From positions 1 to 64,000 of IMG/VR virus record IMGVR_UViG_3300050821_003463: a stretch of 64,000 bases of DNA, one strand, 5' to 3'. The first letter of the stretch is position 1, and each line of letters starts with the position of its first letter. The position numbers and the translations under genes are program-made. The notes below the pieces were generated by a model. The model searched no databases. It saw only the letters and a program-made list of their open reading frames with translations, and was not told where the DNA came from. Below are positions 32,623-40,703 of this stretch, piece by piece. Origin of the DNA: a virus.

Positions 32623-32811
32623 TTAGTGGGCGAGTGAGCCGTCCTCGCCCCAGGGCACAGCAGCATTATGACCGTGTTCGGCGGGGGCTACCCGCTTCTC
32701 CGTGTTCTGCGGTATCTGCCTATCAATTAGGTGCCCAAAATCAAACTTAACACCGGGAGATTCGAACTCCGGTTCGGAGGGATGACTGGGAGTGACGTCC
32801 CACTTTTGCAT
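32623..32811 (-). CDS. Hypothetical protein
   Basis: A 62-residue reading from ATG 32811 (MQKWDVTPSHPSEPEFES, then IDRQIPQNTEKRVAPAEHG). It is hydrophilic and Pro/Glu-rich, possibly unstructured. GGAG touches the start, closer than usual. A longer frame from 32913 is possible. The region also contains GGAGTTCGAATCTCC, an RNA-like inverted repeat, so coding is not certain. Confidence 0.4.
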   Translation of the reverse strand: MQKWDVTPSHPSEPEFESPGVKFDFGHLIDRQIPQNTEKRVAPAEHGHNAAVPWGEDGSLAH

Positions 32812-33013
32812 CTCCGAACTACGCTCACCTACGTTTAAGCCTCTCACGCACAGTGCCAAGATCAAGAAAGTACCGGGAGAGGTACGGCGAAAAGGTCGGG
32901 GGATCGTGCCCAAGTCGACCTTGGCTAATCCTCTCCCTTCAAGTGGCTGACGTAGGGTCTAGAATGCGCTTCGTCTCCACCGGATGTTAAGAGCAGAAAC
33001 TTCCTGCATTTCG

Positions 33014-34186
33014 CTAAATGGCTTCCAGGGCAGCGGCAACTTGTTCATCGTTCAACCTCTCCGTCGTTATCTTCTCGGCTTCTGATTTAATAGTATCGAA
33101 GAGAGGTTCCTGTGTCAAGTCCAATCTTCGATAATTTTCGTTCTTGAAACCGTACCAGCCTTTCGGAACTCCGTTGCCCGTTCCTGCCTTGACGTCTTCC
33201 TTCGTCTGGTCGCCTTCGATCACCGCGCCGATTTTGATCGCGTACGCAACGACATCGCTCTTGAGATCGAACCCAGTCTCGTACAGCAGGTTGACTATCG
33301 TCTCGCGGAACGGAGGACCCACTTTGTTCTTCACGTTTTTGATCCGCATCTTATGCCCGATGTGGACTGCCTGATCATCTCTGATCTCGCCCCCATCTGT
33401 CTTCGACAACCGACGCACTTCCAGTCGTACAGATGACCAGAACTTCAGCGCGCGCCCACCAGTAGTGACTTCCGGATTTCCGAACGTCACGCCGATCTTC
33501 TCGCGCACCTGATTGATGAAGATCACCAGGACTCCTGCCCTGTGCGCCTTCGCTACGATCTTACGCATCGCCTGGGACATTAGCCGCGCGTGCAGACCCA
33601 TGTGACTATCGCCCATGTCGCCTTCGAGTTCGGCTTTAGGAACGAGAGCCGAGACAGAGTCAACGACGATGATGCGAAACGCTCGCGTGTCGATCAAGCC
33701 ATCGAGAACTTCCAATGCCTGCTCGCCGTAATCCGGCTGGCTGATCAGCAAGTTGTCGACGTCAACACCCAGCTTCTTCGCATAGTTCGGATCGAGTGCG
33801 TGCTCTGCGTCAATGAATGCTGCGAAGCCGCCCGCGCGCTGCGCCATCGCGATGAAGTGCAGGCTGAGCGTGGTCTTACCGGATGATTCCGGTCCATAGA
33901 TTTCAACTACGCGACCATCCGGTAGACCGCCGCAAGACATTAAAATCTCGTCAAACGTTGGCATGCCTGAAGCAAGGCAAGGTAGACGGACTCCCGTCTT
34001 CTTGCCCAGCTTCTGGATGAGTTGCGTCTCGTACTCGGCGTTGAACGAGCGGATGACACCGTCAATCGCCTTTAGCTTATCAGCCTTCGAGAGTTCCGGC
34101 AGCTTGACTAACTTCTCCGCTTTCTTCGACGGGGGTGCCGTCACCGAGGACTCCTGGTTGGGACTGACCTTGACCTGTAGAGACAT
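33014..34186 (-). CDS. recA: RecA recombinase
   Basis: A 390-residue RecA/UvsX-class protein with strong resemblance to bacterial RecA. It has Walker A GPESSGKTT at 98-106, FIDAEHALDP with the catalytic Glu, LLISQPDYGEQALE, a Walker B-like strand IIVVDSVSALVPK, the L1-like EGDMGDSHMGLHARLMSQ, and INQVREKIGVTFGNPEVTTG in L2. A basic/Pro 35-residue N-terminal extension precedes the core. It binds ssDNA and promotes strand exchange for phage recombination-dependent replication or repair. AGGAGC precedes the ATG, and the start lies 107 bases inside the upstream gene. A promoter-like sequence lies inside its 3' end. Confidence 0.95.
   Translation of the reverse strand: MSLQVKVSPNQESSVTAPPSKKAEKLVKLPELSKADKLKAIDGVIRSFNAEYETQLIQKLGKKTGVRLPCLASGMPTFDEILMSCGGLPDGRVVEIYGPESSGKTTLSLHFIAMAQRAGGFAAFIDAEHALDPNYAKKLGVDVDNLLISQPDYGEQALEVLDGLIDTRAFRIIVVDSVSALVPKAELEGDMGDSHMGLHARLMSQAMRKIVAKAHRAGVLVIFINQVREKIGVTFGNPEVTTGGRALKFWSSVRLEVRRLSKTDGGEIRDDQAVHIGHKMRIKNVKNKVGPPFRETIVNLLYETGFDLKSDVVAYAIKIGAVIEGDQTKEDVKAGTGNGVPKGWYGFKNENYRRLDLTQEPLFDTIKSEAEKITTERLNDEQVAAALEAI
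33090..33118 (-). promoter_or_regulatory. Promoter-like element inside recA
   Basis: On the - strand TTGACA (33118-33113), 17 bases, then TACTAT (33095-33090). It points out of the 3' end of recA toward the region at 32.8-32.3 kb. The boxes are good, but the position within coding sequence means it could be chance. Confidence 0.45.
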
Positions 34187-34595
34187 TTGCCTGCTCCTGT
34201 GCTTTCAGTGCCGCCTCTTCCTTCGCCAGTCGAATGTAGGTCGACATGAAACGAAAGAACATAGTAGCGTACTTCTTCCCGCGCATCGCGATGAGCGGCT
34301 GCTTGCCCTGCGTGCGATAGAACTGGTCGGTCGTCTCGACCAACTGTGGGTGATGCAAGAACCACTGCCACCAGCAGTTCTCACAATTGGTTCGCGGCTC
34401 TGTGATCATATCGAGCCTATGCCCGCACTGTTCGAGCAGGACGTGCTTGACCGTGAAGTAGTGACCGCGCATCTGGCGCAGTAACTTCTCCGTCATTACG
34501 GGCGGTTTGCCGTCCGGTCCTGGACGAAGCTCGGGCGGGAGCCGCTGTAGTTCTTCGGCTGTGAGCCCCGGTTGTTCAGTTATTGGTTCTGACAT
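34080..34595 (-). CDS. Hypothetical protein upstream of recA
   Basis: A 171-residue protein, not recognised. The middle carries NCENCWWQWFLHHPQLV, a CxxC-Trp motif that could bind zinc or an iron-sulphur cluster, plus CGHR upstream. The N-terminus is Pro-rich and the C-terminus is Gln/Gly/Glu-rich and overlaps recA by 107 bases. Coupling to recA suggests a DNA-transaction role. Confidence 0.65.
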   Translation of the reverse strand: MSEPITEQPGLTAEELQRLPPELRPGPDGKPPVMTEKLLRQMRGHYFTVKHVLLEQCGHRLDMITEPRTNCENCWWQWFLHHPQLVETTDQFYRTQGKQPLIAMRGKKYATMFFRFMSTYIRLAKEEAALKAQEQANVSTGQGQSQPGVLGDGTPVEESGEVSQAAGTLEG

Positions 34596-35122
34596 TTAAT
34601 CCTCCTGAACCACGAAGTCATGTTATACCACTCGTCGTACGTGAAGTCCTCCCGCTTGCTTAGATTACACCTAGGACAGCAGGCAACACAGTTTTCGTAG
34701 GAATACCCGAGCGCTGAATTTTTGCGATCTAAGTTATACCGCTGTTTTGAACGAGTGCTTCCGCCATGTTGGTGCGGTTCCCACACAAGCTGTGCTAAGC
34801 AGTAGTGACATTGAGGGTGACGCGTGAAACGTAGAAACTCTTCGTAGGTCAAAGTATTCTCTCGTTTCAACCGTGTAGCCCAATAGCACAATGCCTTGTA
34901 TAGCCATTCATAAGGGCGAAGGGTACGTCGAGTGTGACAGGCGTCGCAGCCTTGATGCGCGTTGTCATTTGCAAGGCTGCGCTTGAGGTTTTCTCCTGTT
35001 CGCAAAAAGATATTTCCACAAGCGCATTTGCAATCCCACAAGCTGCGTCCTGCTTTGTTAGTACCGTTTCGTTGAAGGACGATGACTTGTCCTATCTGAC
35101 GTCCGATTAGATCGAGGGTCAT
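34580..35122 (-). CDS. HNH homing-type endonuclease
   Basis: A 180-residue protein. The N-terminus LIGRQIGQVIVLQRNG ... WDCKCACGN is the zinc-bearing recognition region typical of phage HNH endonucleases. A second Cys pair (CDACH) follows. The nuclease core is CHYCLAQLVWE, then YNLDRKNSALGYSYENCVAC and CPRCNLSK, with Asp/Asn in the beta-beta-alpha-metal position. It overlaps both neighbours (16 and 65 bases) and probably inserted between or into them. Likely a free-standing selfish element. Confidence 0.85.
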   Translation of the reverse strand: MTLDLIGRQIGQVIVLQRNGTNKAGRSLWDCKCACGNIFLRTGENLKRSLANDNAHQGCDACHTRRTLRPYEWLYKALCYWATRLKRENTLTYEEFLRFTRHPQCHYCLAQLVWEPHQHGGSTRSKQRYNLDRKNSALGYSYENCVACCPRCNLSKREDFTYDEWYNMTSWFRRIKCQNQ

Positions 35123-35501
35123 GTTGAGTCTTTCGTCGAAACTGATCTTTCGCGACCAGATTTTTTGTCGCTTGGTAGAATTCCGCTTTCAATGTCCGCC
35201 ATCTTCCCTCGGACATCCATCCCGGCTTCGTTACCGCGCGATCAATGCGAGCCGCCGCGACCCCGTACTTCTGGAGCACCTGGAACTTCTGCTCGCTCGT
35301 GGGCTCGCCGTTAGGTCCGAGTTCGTACGCGACCTGTCGTCGTACGGCTAGGTCTACCGTCGCCGCTGTTACTCTCTTGCGTTTGAACGTAGGACGCTCT
35401 CGCTTCTCCCGTTTCTGCGCCAGCTCCTCCGGACTGTGTGGACAGACCTTGCAGTCCAGCCAGCTTCCGTTGTGAATCCGTGTTCCCATCTGTTGCCTCA
35501 T
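35058..35501 (-). CDS. Hypothetical basic protein
   Basis: A 147-residue protein, not recognised. It has CKVCPHSPEELAQ near the N-terminus and a strongly basic middle and tail (RPTFKRKRV, KTQHDPRSNRTSDRTSHRP). It overlaps the metallopeptidase-like gene by 191 bases in another frame and the HNH gene by 65 bases. The tail after about residue 115 differs in character, which may reflect extension through the HNH insertion. Confidence 0.55.
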   Translation of the reverse strand: MRQQMGTRIHNGSWLDCKVCPHSPEELAQKREKRERPTFKRKRVTAATVDLAVRRQVAYELGPNGEPTSEQKFQVLQKYGVAAARIDRAVTKPGWMSEGRWRTLKAEFYQATKNLVAKDQFRRKTQHDPRSNRTSDRTSHRPSTKRY

Positions 35502-35883
35502 TCTTGCTGCTTTGATTTGACTCCAAAAACTCTATGTGACTCCTGAACGATGCGATGCGGTCTACCAGATAAGAGAGGTGATATGCAACCATCTCGTTAT
35601 CCAGCTCCGCGCCCGCCCACTCGAACATGCGGAACACCGCGTGCCACGCCTCGTGCGCTATGATGCCCTCGCTATTGTCCAGCTTGAAGAAGAGGTGACC
35701 GTGCCCGCCTACTGCTACAGAAGACAGCGCCGCCGCGCCCTCTGCCGCCCCCTCCGTTCCGTATCGCGCCTTACGCGAGCGGGCGATGCTGTCAGTAAAT
35801 ATGACGTGGACAAAGTAATTTGAGAGGACGGGGAACTTCACGATGTGCTCGTAATCTCCCCACTTCGTCAGTTTGATCTTCAT
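35311..35883 (-). CDS. Metallopeptidase-like protein (HEAWH motif)
   Basis: A 190-residue protein. IIAHEAWHAVFRMFEWAGAE contains HExxH-like HEAWH, and about 18 residues later NEMVAYHLSYLVDRI supplies Glu/Tyr/His that could complete a zinc site. This pattern is seen in small phage metallopeptidase-like proteins. The fold spans about 1-120; the last 65 residues (Gln/Gly/Thr/Arg-rich) are low complexity and overlap the next gene. Substrate unknown; it may process a phage or host protein. Confidence 0.6.
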   Translation of the reverse strand: MKIKLTKWGDYEHIVKFPVLSNYFVHVIFTDSIARSRKARYGTEGAAEGAAALSSVAVGGHGHLFFKLDNSEGIIAHEAWHAVFRMFEWAGAELDNEMVAYHLSYLVDRIASFRSHIEFLESNQSSKNEATDGNTDSQRKLAGLQGLSTQSGGAGAETGEARASYVQTQESNSGDGRPSRTTTGRVRTRT

Positions 35884-36284
35884 CAGACCCTCTTGTGCGA
35901 AAAGTATGCCGCTGGGGTGAACAGACCGACCTCTATGAACTTCCCGCCGAGTCGCTGCTCCCAGGAGTGCCGCCGATCTCCAACTAGTCGTTGGGCAAAC
36001 AGCTCGCGCTCAATTGCGTCGTCACTGTCGAACCAACTGTACGCTGCCCAGAACCACGGATGATATTTCTTGGCGACCAACTTCTCGACCGTGTTCTCAA
36101 CGTCAGCTCGGAATTCCGACATGTTAGGTTTCGCGGGGTCCTGCGCCGTCGCTCCCTTTGAGGCACTCCAGCTTGCTGCGCCGAGTCCGTTGCTGCTTCT
36201 CGACCTTCGGTACGCTGCGAGCACTTGATCGAACGCGCTTTTTTGTTTTGCGTAGTTTGGAGCCTTCTTCTTTTTTTGGTTCAT
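35883..36284 (-). CDS. Hypothetical protein
   Basis: A 133-residue protein, not recognised. The N-terminus is basic (NQKKKKAPNYAKQK). The C-terminal 70 residues hold a conserved-looking block KKYHPWFWAAYSWFDSDDAI, then RRHSWEQRLGGKFIEVGLF. It overlaps the endonuclease VII gene by 161 bases in another frame and shares one base with the metallopeptidase-like gene's start. Confidence 0.6.
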   Translation of the reverse strand: MNQKKKKAPNYAKQKSAFDQVLAAYRRSRSSNGLGAASWSASKGATAQDPAKPNMSEFRADVENTVEKLVAKKYHPWFWAAYSWFDSDDAIERELFAQRLVGDRRHSWEQRLGGKFIEVGLFTPAAYFSHKRV

Positions 36285-36639
36285 AGCCCCCTCGTGCTGC
36301 GATCTTCTCGTGCCACTCCTTCAGATAGATGAATGCCTTCTCTGCAGGGATGTTAACTTTTGCCATGAACTCCAGGGCACCTATCGCCCACTTGTTGCAT
36401 AAGTAGCAAAGCCAGCCTCGGTTGCACTTGCCGCAGAACACTGCGTTGTTGCCCTTCTTGCCTCGGGGTCGCTTGCAGCATGCGTGGTCGTGATCTTGGT
36501 TGAGAATGTACTGTGGGTACGGTCGCCCGCAGATCGCACAGCCGCCACCCTGGTCCGCGATCTCCTGCAGCTTATCCGCGAGGGTCTTCTTATAGACGCG
36601 CCGTAGGCGGGCATCCTGCGCCTTCTCCTTCGTAGTCAT
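36124..36639 (-). CDS. Recombination endonuclease VII-like protein
   Basis: A 171-residue protein. Zinc and catalytic motifs are clear: CAICGRPYPQYILNQDHDHA with the DHDH core, then CGKCNRGWLCYLCN, matching endonuclease VII/HNH Holliday junction resolvases (T4 gp49 type). The basic C-terminal tail (RKTKKRVRSSARSVPKVEKQ) lies in the region shared with the next gene. It probably resolves branched DNA before packaging and works with RecA and the nearby helicase. Confidence 0.85.
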   Translation of the reverse strand: MTTKEKAQDARLRRVYKKTLADKLQEIADQGGGCAICGRPYPQYILNQDHDHACCKRPRGKKGNNAVFCGKCNRGWLCYLCNKWAIGALEFMAKVNIPAEKAFIYLKEWHEKIAARGGYEPKKEEGSKLRKTKKRVRSSARSVPKVEKQQRTRRSKLECLKGSDGAGPRET

Positions 36640-37043
36640 TAGATGCAGCCGCCACTTGGACTGTCACCTTCAAACTCTGCCTTGCGATGTTTATTATAGA
36701 CCGCACAGGCTATCGAATGTCTGAAGTCGTTCGGCTTCGGGATACACAGGCATTCATACTGGTAACCGACGCGCTGTGTCTCGACGTCGGTGTCTATAGT
36801 GTACATGATCGCTTTCACGCACATCGCCGCGAGATGGATCAGCTCCTTACGCATGTGCGGGCGCGTATCCTTCCCCTTGCGGAGATTGAAGGCGAACACG
36901 TCATCCTCATACTCGATGTACTCCTCGCGTATGACACCTAGCGCCTCATGCACGCTGTGCATCGGGACCGGGAAGAGTTCCATCGTTCGGGCGACCTCAG
37001 CCGAAATTTCACTTGTGATCTTTGCTACGCGTGAATCGATCAT
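36639..37043 (-). CDS. MazG-like nucleotide pyrophosphohydrolase candidate
   Basis: A 134-residue protein. Helical, with HSVHEALGVIREEYIEYED and RKELIHLAAMCVKAIMYTID; the Glu-Glu-x-x-Glu spacing resembles the metal-binding helices of MazG-type enzymes. The C-terminus has extra Cys/His residues. The assignment is tentative. It is coupled to the neighbouring genes by one- and four-base overlaps. Confidence 0.5.
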   Translation of the reverse strand: MIDSRVAKITSEISAEVARTMELFPVPMHSVHEALGVIREEYIEYEDDVFAFNLRKGKDTRPHMRKELIHLAAMCVKAIMYTIDTDVETQRVGYQYECLCIPKPNDFRHSIACAVYNKHRKAEFEGDSPSGGCI

Positions 37044-37231
37044 CGGTCCCCCATTGCTTTCGAGATTGCCTTATCAGTGTGCGCCTTTAGCGCATGACGA
37101 AACATCTTCGCTACGAATCTTGCGTCTTCCTGATCTCTCTCAACTCCGAGATAGAAGGTCTGGTTATTCTGGGTGAGTCGCACTCGATAACTTCCGCGCT
37201 GTAACAGAGAAGGTTCGACAATGACTTTCAT
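37040..37231 (-). CDS. Small hypothetical protein
   Basis: A 63-residue protein (IVEPSLLQRGSYRVRLTQNN, then a Lys/Ala helix). The strands followed by a helix resemble a small AP2- or dsRBD-like DNA-binding domain, but I cannot confirm this. Four-base overlaps tie it to the helicase gene upstream and the MazG-like gene downstream. Confidence 0.55.
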   Translation of the reverse strand: MKVIVEPSLLQRGSYRVRLTQNNQTFYLGVERDQEDARFVAKMFRHALKAHTDKAISKAMGDR

Positions 37232-38892
37232 GCTTTCCTCGCTAGCCTTTCGCTTATGACTTTGCTCGCTTGTCCGCTGGTCATCAGATCAAACGCAAAT
37301 GCCTTGTGCGGGAATAACCGCTTGAGCATCGCCTTCTGTCCACCGGTGACCGGCTTGCCGTGCCAAGTCGCCTCGCGCAGTATCTTCGTGAGCGTCATCT
37401 TCGTTACGCGCTTGCGGACCTGCTCATCGCTCACCTTGAAGATTTCTTCTATGCTCGGGCGAGTGCCGTGGAACTCATCCTCGTTGATGCGCCCGACCAA
37501 CTCCCACTTACCGAGTGCGTTTTCGAAGACGCGCACAAAGCCAGCGCGCGAGTCTTCCTTCGGGATAAGCATCTTGTAGCCGCCGTCAACAGCGCGGAAC
37601 CACATCAACTCGCTATTTGATTCTACCTCAGCCGGGAAGCGTACCTGGAACAAGTCAACCTGCTCAATAAGCCACTTCGCTTTATCGAGCGATTCTAGTT
37701 TAGAGAAGTCAACGCTCGGATGTTCTTCCTTCAGCGCTTCCAACTCTTCGACGGCTTCCAGAAGACCGCGCCCCTGGAGATCGAGCGACGCCTGCATGCC
37801 CATCAGCGTTGGTAGCGTGAGCAGACTATGCTTGCTCGTGCCGTCAACGACGTCTATGACGATCAAGTCCTGCTTGCCCGCGAATAGTCGCGTGCCGCGT
37901 CCTACCATCTGGGTAAATAGGACACCAGACGTGGTAGGACGAGCAAGTACCACGCACGCAATACCCGGATCATCGTATCCTTCAGTGAGCACATTGCAAT
38001 TAGTAAGAACGTTAAGACTACCCGTACGGAAAGCATCGAGTTTCTCCTGTCTGAGAGGATCATCGCCCCACACCGCTTCGGCGGCAATACCGCGATCCTT
38101 AAACGCCTGCGCCTGATCCTTCGCGTGCTGGATGTCCACCGTGAAGACCAGCGTCCGCCGATCTTCGCCTAGCTTCTTCCAGACGTCTACGATCTGTCGG
38201 TTGCGCTTCTCCTGGTTAACAGCAGCGGAGAGTTCGCTCTTGACGAAGTCCCCATCGCTCTTGCTGACTTCGTCTAGCTTCGTGTCTGTGACGGTGCGAA
38301 ACCCACGGACGGGCACGAGCCACTGCTCTTTGATCGCCTGTCGGATGCTGTAGACGTATGCGACCTTCTCGAAGAGATCACTGAGTGGTGTCCCGTCGGG
38401 TCTGTTGGGAGTAGCGGTAACACCCAGTAGCAACTTGCGAGTATCATCGCGAAGAGAGCCAGCAGCATCAAGGATGCGACGGTAGCCGTCAGTAACGCCA
38501 TGATGAGCTTCATCGATAACGATCTTGTCGATCTTGTCCCAGTTGAATTTGTCAACACGTTTAGTATCCTTCCGACCGAGAGTCTGTACGCTGGTGCTGA
38601 CGACGTCATCAAAAAGAGGGTCGCACTGCGTTCCCGCCATCTCAATCCCGACGCTGAGCGCAGGGTTGACCGCTTGCATCTTATCCGCGTTCTGTTTGAC
38701 CAACTCTTCAGTATGCGCGATCACGAGCATCTGCCCGGGTAGGCGCGACTTCATAGCATCGTACAGCTTCGAGAACACGATAGTCTTGCCCGTGCCGGTC
38801 GCCATCACATGCATCATGCGACGTATGCCCTTATCGTACTCAGAGAGCGTCGCAGCGATAGCTTCAGTTTGATACGGTCGATCTTGCATCAT
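37228..38892 (-). CDS. SF2 DEAD/DEAH-box helicase
   Basis: A 554-residue protein. The motifs are Walker A ATGTGKT (31-37), IVIDEAHHG (about 135), GVTATPNRPDG (motif III region), TFTV/IQHAKDQ-type C-terminal RecA domain, and VGRGTRLFAGKQDLIVIDVVD (motif VI). This matches the UvsW/SSL2-like group of phage helicases, ATP-driven translocases that remodel branched DNA. The C-terminal 130 residues (KVSDEQVRKRVTKMTLTKIL) resemble the tail seen after such helicases. It probably pairs with RecA and endonuclease VII in recombination-dependent replication. Confidence 0.9.
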   Translation of the reverse strand: MMQDRPYQTEAIAATLSEYDKGIRRMMHVMATGTGKTIVFSKLYDAMKSRLPGQMLVIAHTEELVKQNADKMQAVNPALSVGIEMAGTQCDPLFDDVVSTSVQTLGRKDTKRVDKFNWDKIDKIVIDEAHHGVTDGYRRILDAAGSLRDDTRKLLLGVTATPNRPDGTPLSDLFEKVAYVYSIRQAIKEQWLVPVRGFRTVTDTKLDEVSKSDGDFVKSELSAAVNQEKRNRQIVDVWKKLGEDRRTLVFTVDIQHAKDQAQAFKDRGIAAEAVWGDDPLRQEKLDAFRTGSLNVLTNCNVLTEGYDDPGIACVVLARPTTSGVLFTQMVGRGTRLFAGKQDLIVIDVVDGTSKHSLLTLPTLMGMQASLDLQGRGLLEAVEELEALKEEHPSVDFSKLESLDKAKWLIEQVDLFQVRFPAEVESNSELMWFRAVDGGYKMLIPKEDSRAGFVRVFENALGKWELVGRINEDEFHGTRPSIEEIFKVSDEQVRKRVTKMTLTKILREATWHGKPVTGGQKAMLKRLFPHKAFAFDLMTSGQASKVISERLARKA

Positions 38893-39046
38893 TCGTCTCC
38901 TCGTACACCCACCACATCAGAACGGAATCTACACATTGCTCCAGATAAACGCGCCCTGCAGGAGTAGTCTTAAAGCGCATGGGAAAGTCTACGAGGGGGT
39001 CGTCATCAATTGCCGCCGACCAACGAAACTTCTGGATGCGAAGCAT
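38864..39046 (-). CDS. Small hypothetical protein
   Basis: A 60-residue protein, not recognised (MLRIQKFRWSAAIDDDPLVD, then a helix with CVDSVLMWWVYEETND). It starts right after the stop of the next gene upstream and overlaps the helicase gene by 29 bases. Protein-like composition supports it. Confidence 0.5.
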   Translation of the reverse strand: MLRIQKFRWSAAIDDDPLVDFPMRFKTTPAGRVYLEQCVDSVLMWWVYEETNDARSTVSN

Positions 39047-39424
39047 TTACGCTTTCTCAAAGAACAGCGTTGGCTCACGATCACCGTCCTGTAACCGAAT
39101 GATGGAGTGCCCTTCGCGCCGCCGATCACTGCCAAGGATAGCCTGCAGCGCGATGCGCTCCAAGGGAGTGATTTTGTTGTAGAGAATTACGACGATATGT
39201 TTCCCTTCAGGCTTCGAGCGAGAGGGCGTTGTAAAGACGTTCTGGATGCCTGCGAACCGGTCTACGATGTCGTAGTTTCGCACGAACTGGTCAAACTCCA
39301 GGCTGTTGTCGATGTCAATAAACAATTCGTTGTCGGCTGGGGTCCTGACGGTGAGCCCTTCCTTCGTCGCCCACTCGCGCGCTTCTGCTGAGGTGTTGCC
39401 GCCCGCTGTGATAAATTCGCTCAT
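39047..39424 (-). CDS. Conserved phage protein, possible primase-polymerase-type fold
   Basis: A 125-residue protein. The ATG at 39424 is preferred: GGAGGG lies nine bases upstream, whereas the ATG at 39433 touches it. The pattern NELFIDIDNSLEFDQFVRNY, then SRSKPEGKHIVVILY, then ERIALQAILGSDRRREG, then PTLFFE, is recurrent in phages. The paired acidic residues and the SK...H motif recall archaeo-eukaryotic primase cores, but this is my inference from motifs. Likely a DNA-replication accessory protein. Confidence 0.55.
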   Translation of the reverse strand: MSEFITAGGNTSAEAREWATKEGLTVRTPADNELFIDIDNSLEFDQFVRNYDIVDRFAGIQNVFTTPSRSKPEGKHIVVILYNKITPLERIALQAILGSDRRREGHSIIRLQDGDREPTLFFEKA

Positions 39425-39690
39425 GGTTTCCATCCCTCCAGGTGCCAGAATTTTACTTCCAGATCGCGAGCCGTGGTCCGGAGAACCTCGATTCGCAACT
39501 TCCCGCCGTGAACTCCATCGATATGACAGTGCCTGCAAAGCGTCAGGAGATTTGACATCTCATCAGAGCCGCCCGCGCTCCGGTAGATCACATGGTGCGG
39601 ATCGAGCGTCTGTCGGTTCCCGCAGTGTCGGCACTTCCAGCTATCCCGCTGATACACCGCGTTGCTGATCGCTCTTGGCAGGCTCGGCAT
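39421..39690 (-). CDS. HNH endonuclease
   Basis: An 89-residue protein. The ATG at 39690 has GGGAG upstream. The core is YQRDSWKCRHCGNRQTLDPH, then HHVIYRSAGGSDEMSNLLTL and CRHCHIDGVHG, a complete HNH fold with zinc Cys pairs. It is short and free-standing. The end overlaps the next gene by four bases and the start lies 50 bases inside the ClpB-like gene. It could be a homing nuclease or a packaging-type HNH. Confidence 0.85.
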   Translation of the reverse strand: MPSLPRAISNAVYQRDSWKCRHCGNRQTLDPHHVIYRSAGGSDEMSNLLTLCRHCHIDGVHGGKLRIEVLRTTARDLEVKFWHLEGWKP

Positions 39691-40693
39691 AATACTCCCA
39701 TATCCCGTTTGCGTAGTCAACGATAATCGTATCGCTCGGCAAGACTTGCCCAGTCGCAACGAGTCTGCCCAGGGGTGTTGCGACGTGCTGGTCAATCGTC
39801 CGTTTCAGGTTACGGGCGTTATATCTCCGGTCGTACCCTTCCTTCAAGATTTGCCGCAAGCCCGAAGGGGAGACTTGAAACTCAAACTGTACGGGTGAGT
39901 GCGATGCGATCCGGTCCCACAGTTTCTCCAGCTCCAGGCTAAGGATCGAGTCGAGGTCGCTCGGCGTCAAAGTCTTGAACATGATGACCTTGTCGAGCCG
40001 GTTCAAGAACTCAGGCTTGAACTTGCTGCGTGCCGCAGCCATAGCGATCTCTTTCATCTGTGATTCGCTACGTTCCTTGGTGCTGCCAGTAAAACCAATT
40101 GCACTTTCATCGGCTAACTCAGCGGAGCCGACGTTGCTGGTCATGATGATGACGGTAGAGGTCAAGTCGACGACCTCGTTCGCGCCCGTAGTCAGGGTAC
40201 CCTTATCGAGAATGCCCAGCAAGAGATTCCACAGAGAGTCGCTCGCCTTCTCGATCTCATCGAACATGATAATCGTGAAGGGCATTAGCTCGCTGTGGGC
40301 AGTCCCTGAGCGTGCCGCGAGGACGCTTGCGTTCGTGAAGAACGGGTGCGTCTCACGGTGTCCCAGGTAGCCTGGGGGAGAGCCGACCAACTTTGCGATC
40401 TCGTGGCTGTGTTGGAACTCCGCACAGTCCACCTTCAACATCTTCTTCGGGTCGCCAAATAGACCTTCAGCAAAAGCTTCCCCGACACCGGTCTTGCCGA
40501 CTCCGGTAGGTCCGAGAAACAGCAGACTCGCTATCGGCTTCGTCCGGTCGTAAAATCCGCTCTGGAACTTCTCCAGAACGGAGGAGAGGGCTGTGGTCGC
40601 TTCAGTCTGTCCCACTATACGGAGAGAGAACCGCGACGCGAGTGCCTGTGCCTTGTAGCTCTGTCGATTCAGGTCTAGCTGTCGAACTGTCAT
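39641..40693 (-). CDS. ClpB/ClpA D2-type AAA+ ATPase
   Basis: A 350-residue single-ring AAA+ protein from ATG 40693, with GAGGTG upstream; the frame upstream of that is Arg/Thr/Ser-rich and overlaps another gene. Walker A is GPTGVGKT (61-68). The pore loop SPPGYLGH (about 105-112) is the aromatic substrate-gripping loop of Clp/Hsp100 D2. Walker B is IIMFDEIEKA (about 141-150), sensor 1 is MTSNVGS, then FKPEFLNRLDKVIMF and a C-terminal small domain with sensor 2 (YNARNLKRTID). No N-domain, D1 ring or peptidase-docking loop is visible. It is probably an unfoldase or disassembly motor, with GroES nearby hinting at a proteostasis module. Confidence 0.88.
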   Translation of the reverse strand: MTVRQLDLNRQSYKAQALASRFSLRIVGQTEATTALSSVLEKFQSGFYDRTKPIASLLFLGPTGVGKTGVGEAFAEGLFGDPKKMLKVDCAEFQHSHEIAKLVGSPPGYLGHRETHPFFTNASVLAARSGTAHSELMPFTIIMFDEIEKASDSLWNLLLGILDKGTLTTGANEVVDLTSTVIIMTSNVGSAELADESAIGFTGSTKERSESQMKEIAMAAARSKFKPEFLNRLDKVIMFKTLTPSDLDSILSLELEKLWDRIASHSPVQFEFQVSPSGLRQILKEGYDRRYNARNLKRTIDQHVATPLGRLVATGQVLPSDTIIVDYANGIWEYYAEPAKSDQQRGVSAG

Positions 40694-40703
40694 GCAACGC
40701 ACC

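Noticed and set aside
32480-32770. tRNA-like T-arms on the - strand (TTCGAGT near 32490; GGAGTTCGAATCTCC near 32755).
   Set aside because: Neither region forms a full cloverleaf with acceptor, D-arm and anticodon arm. The second is inside a plausible short gene.
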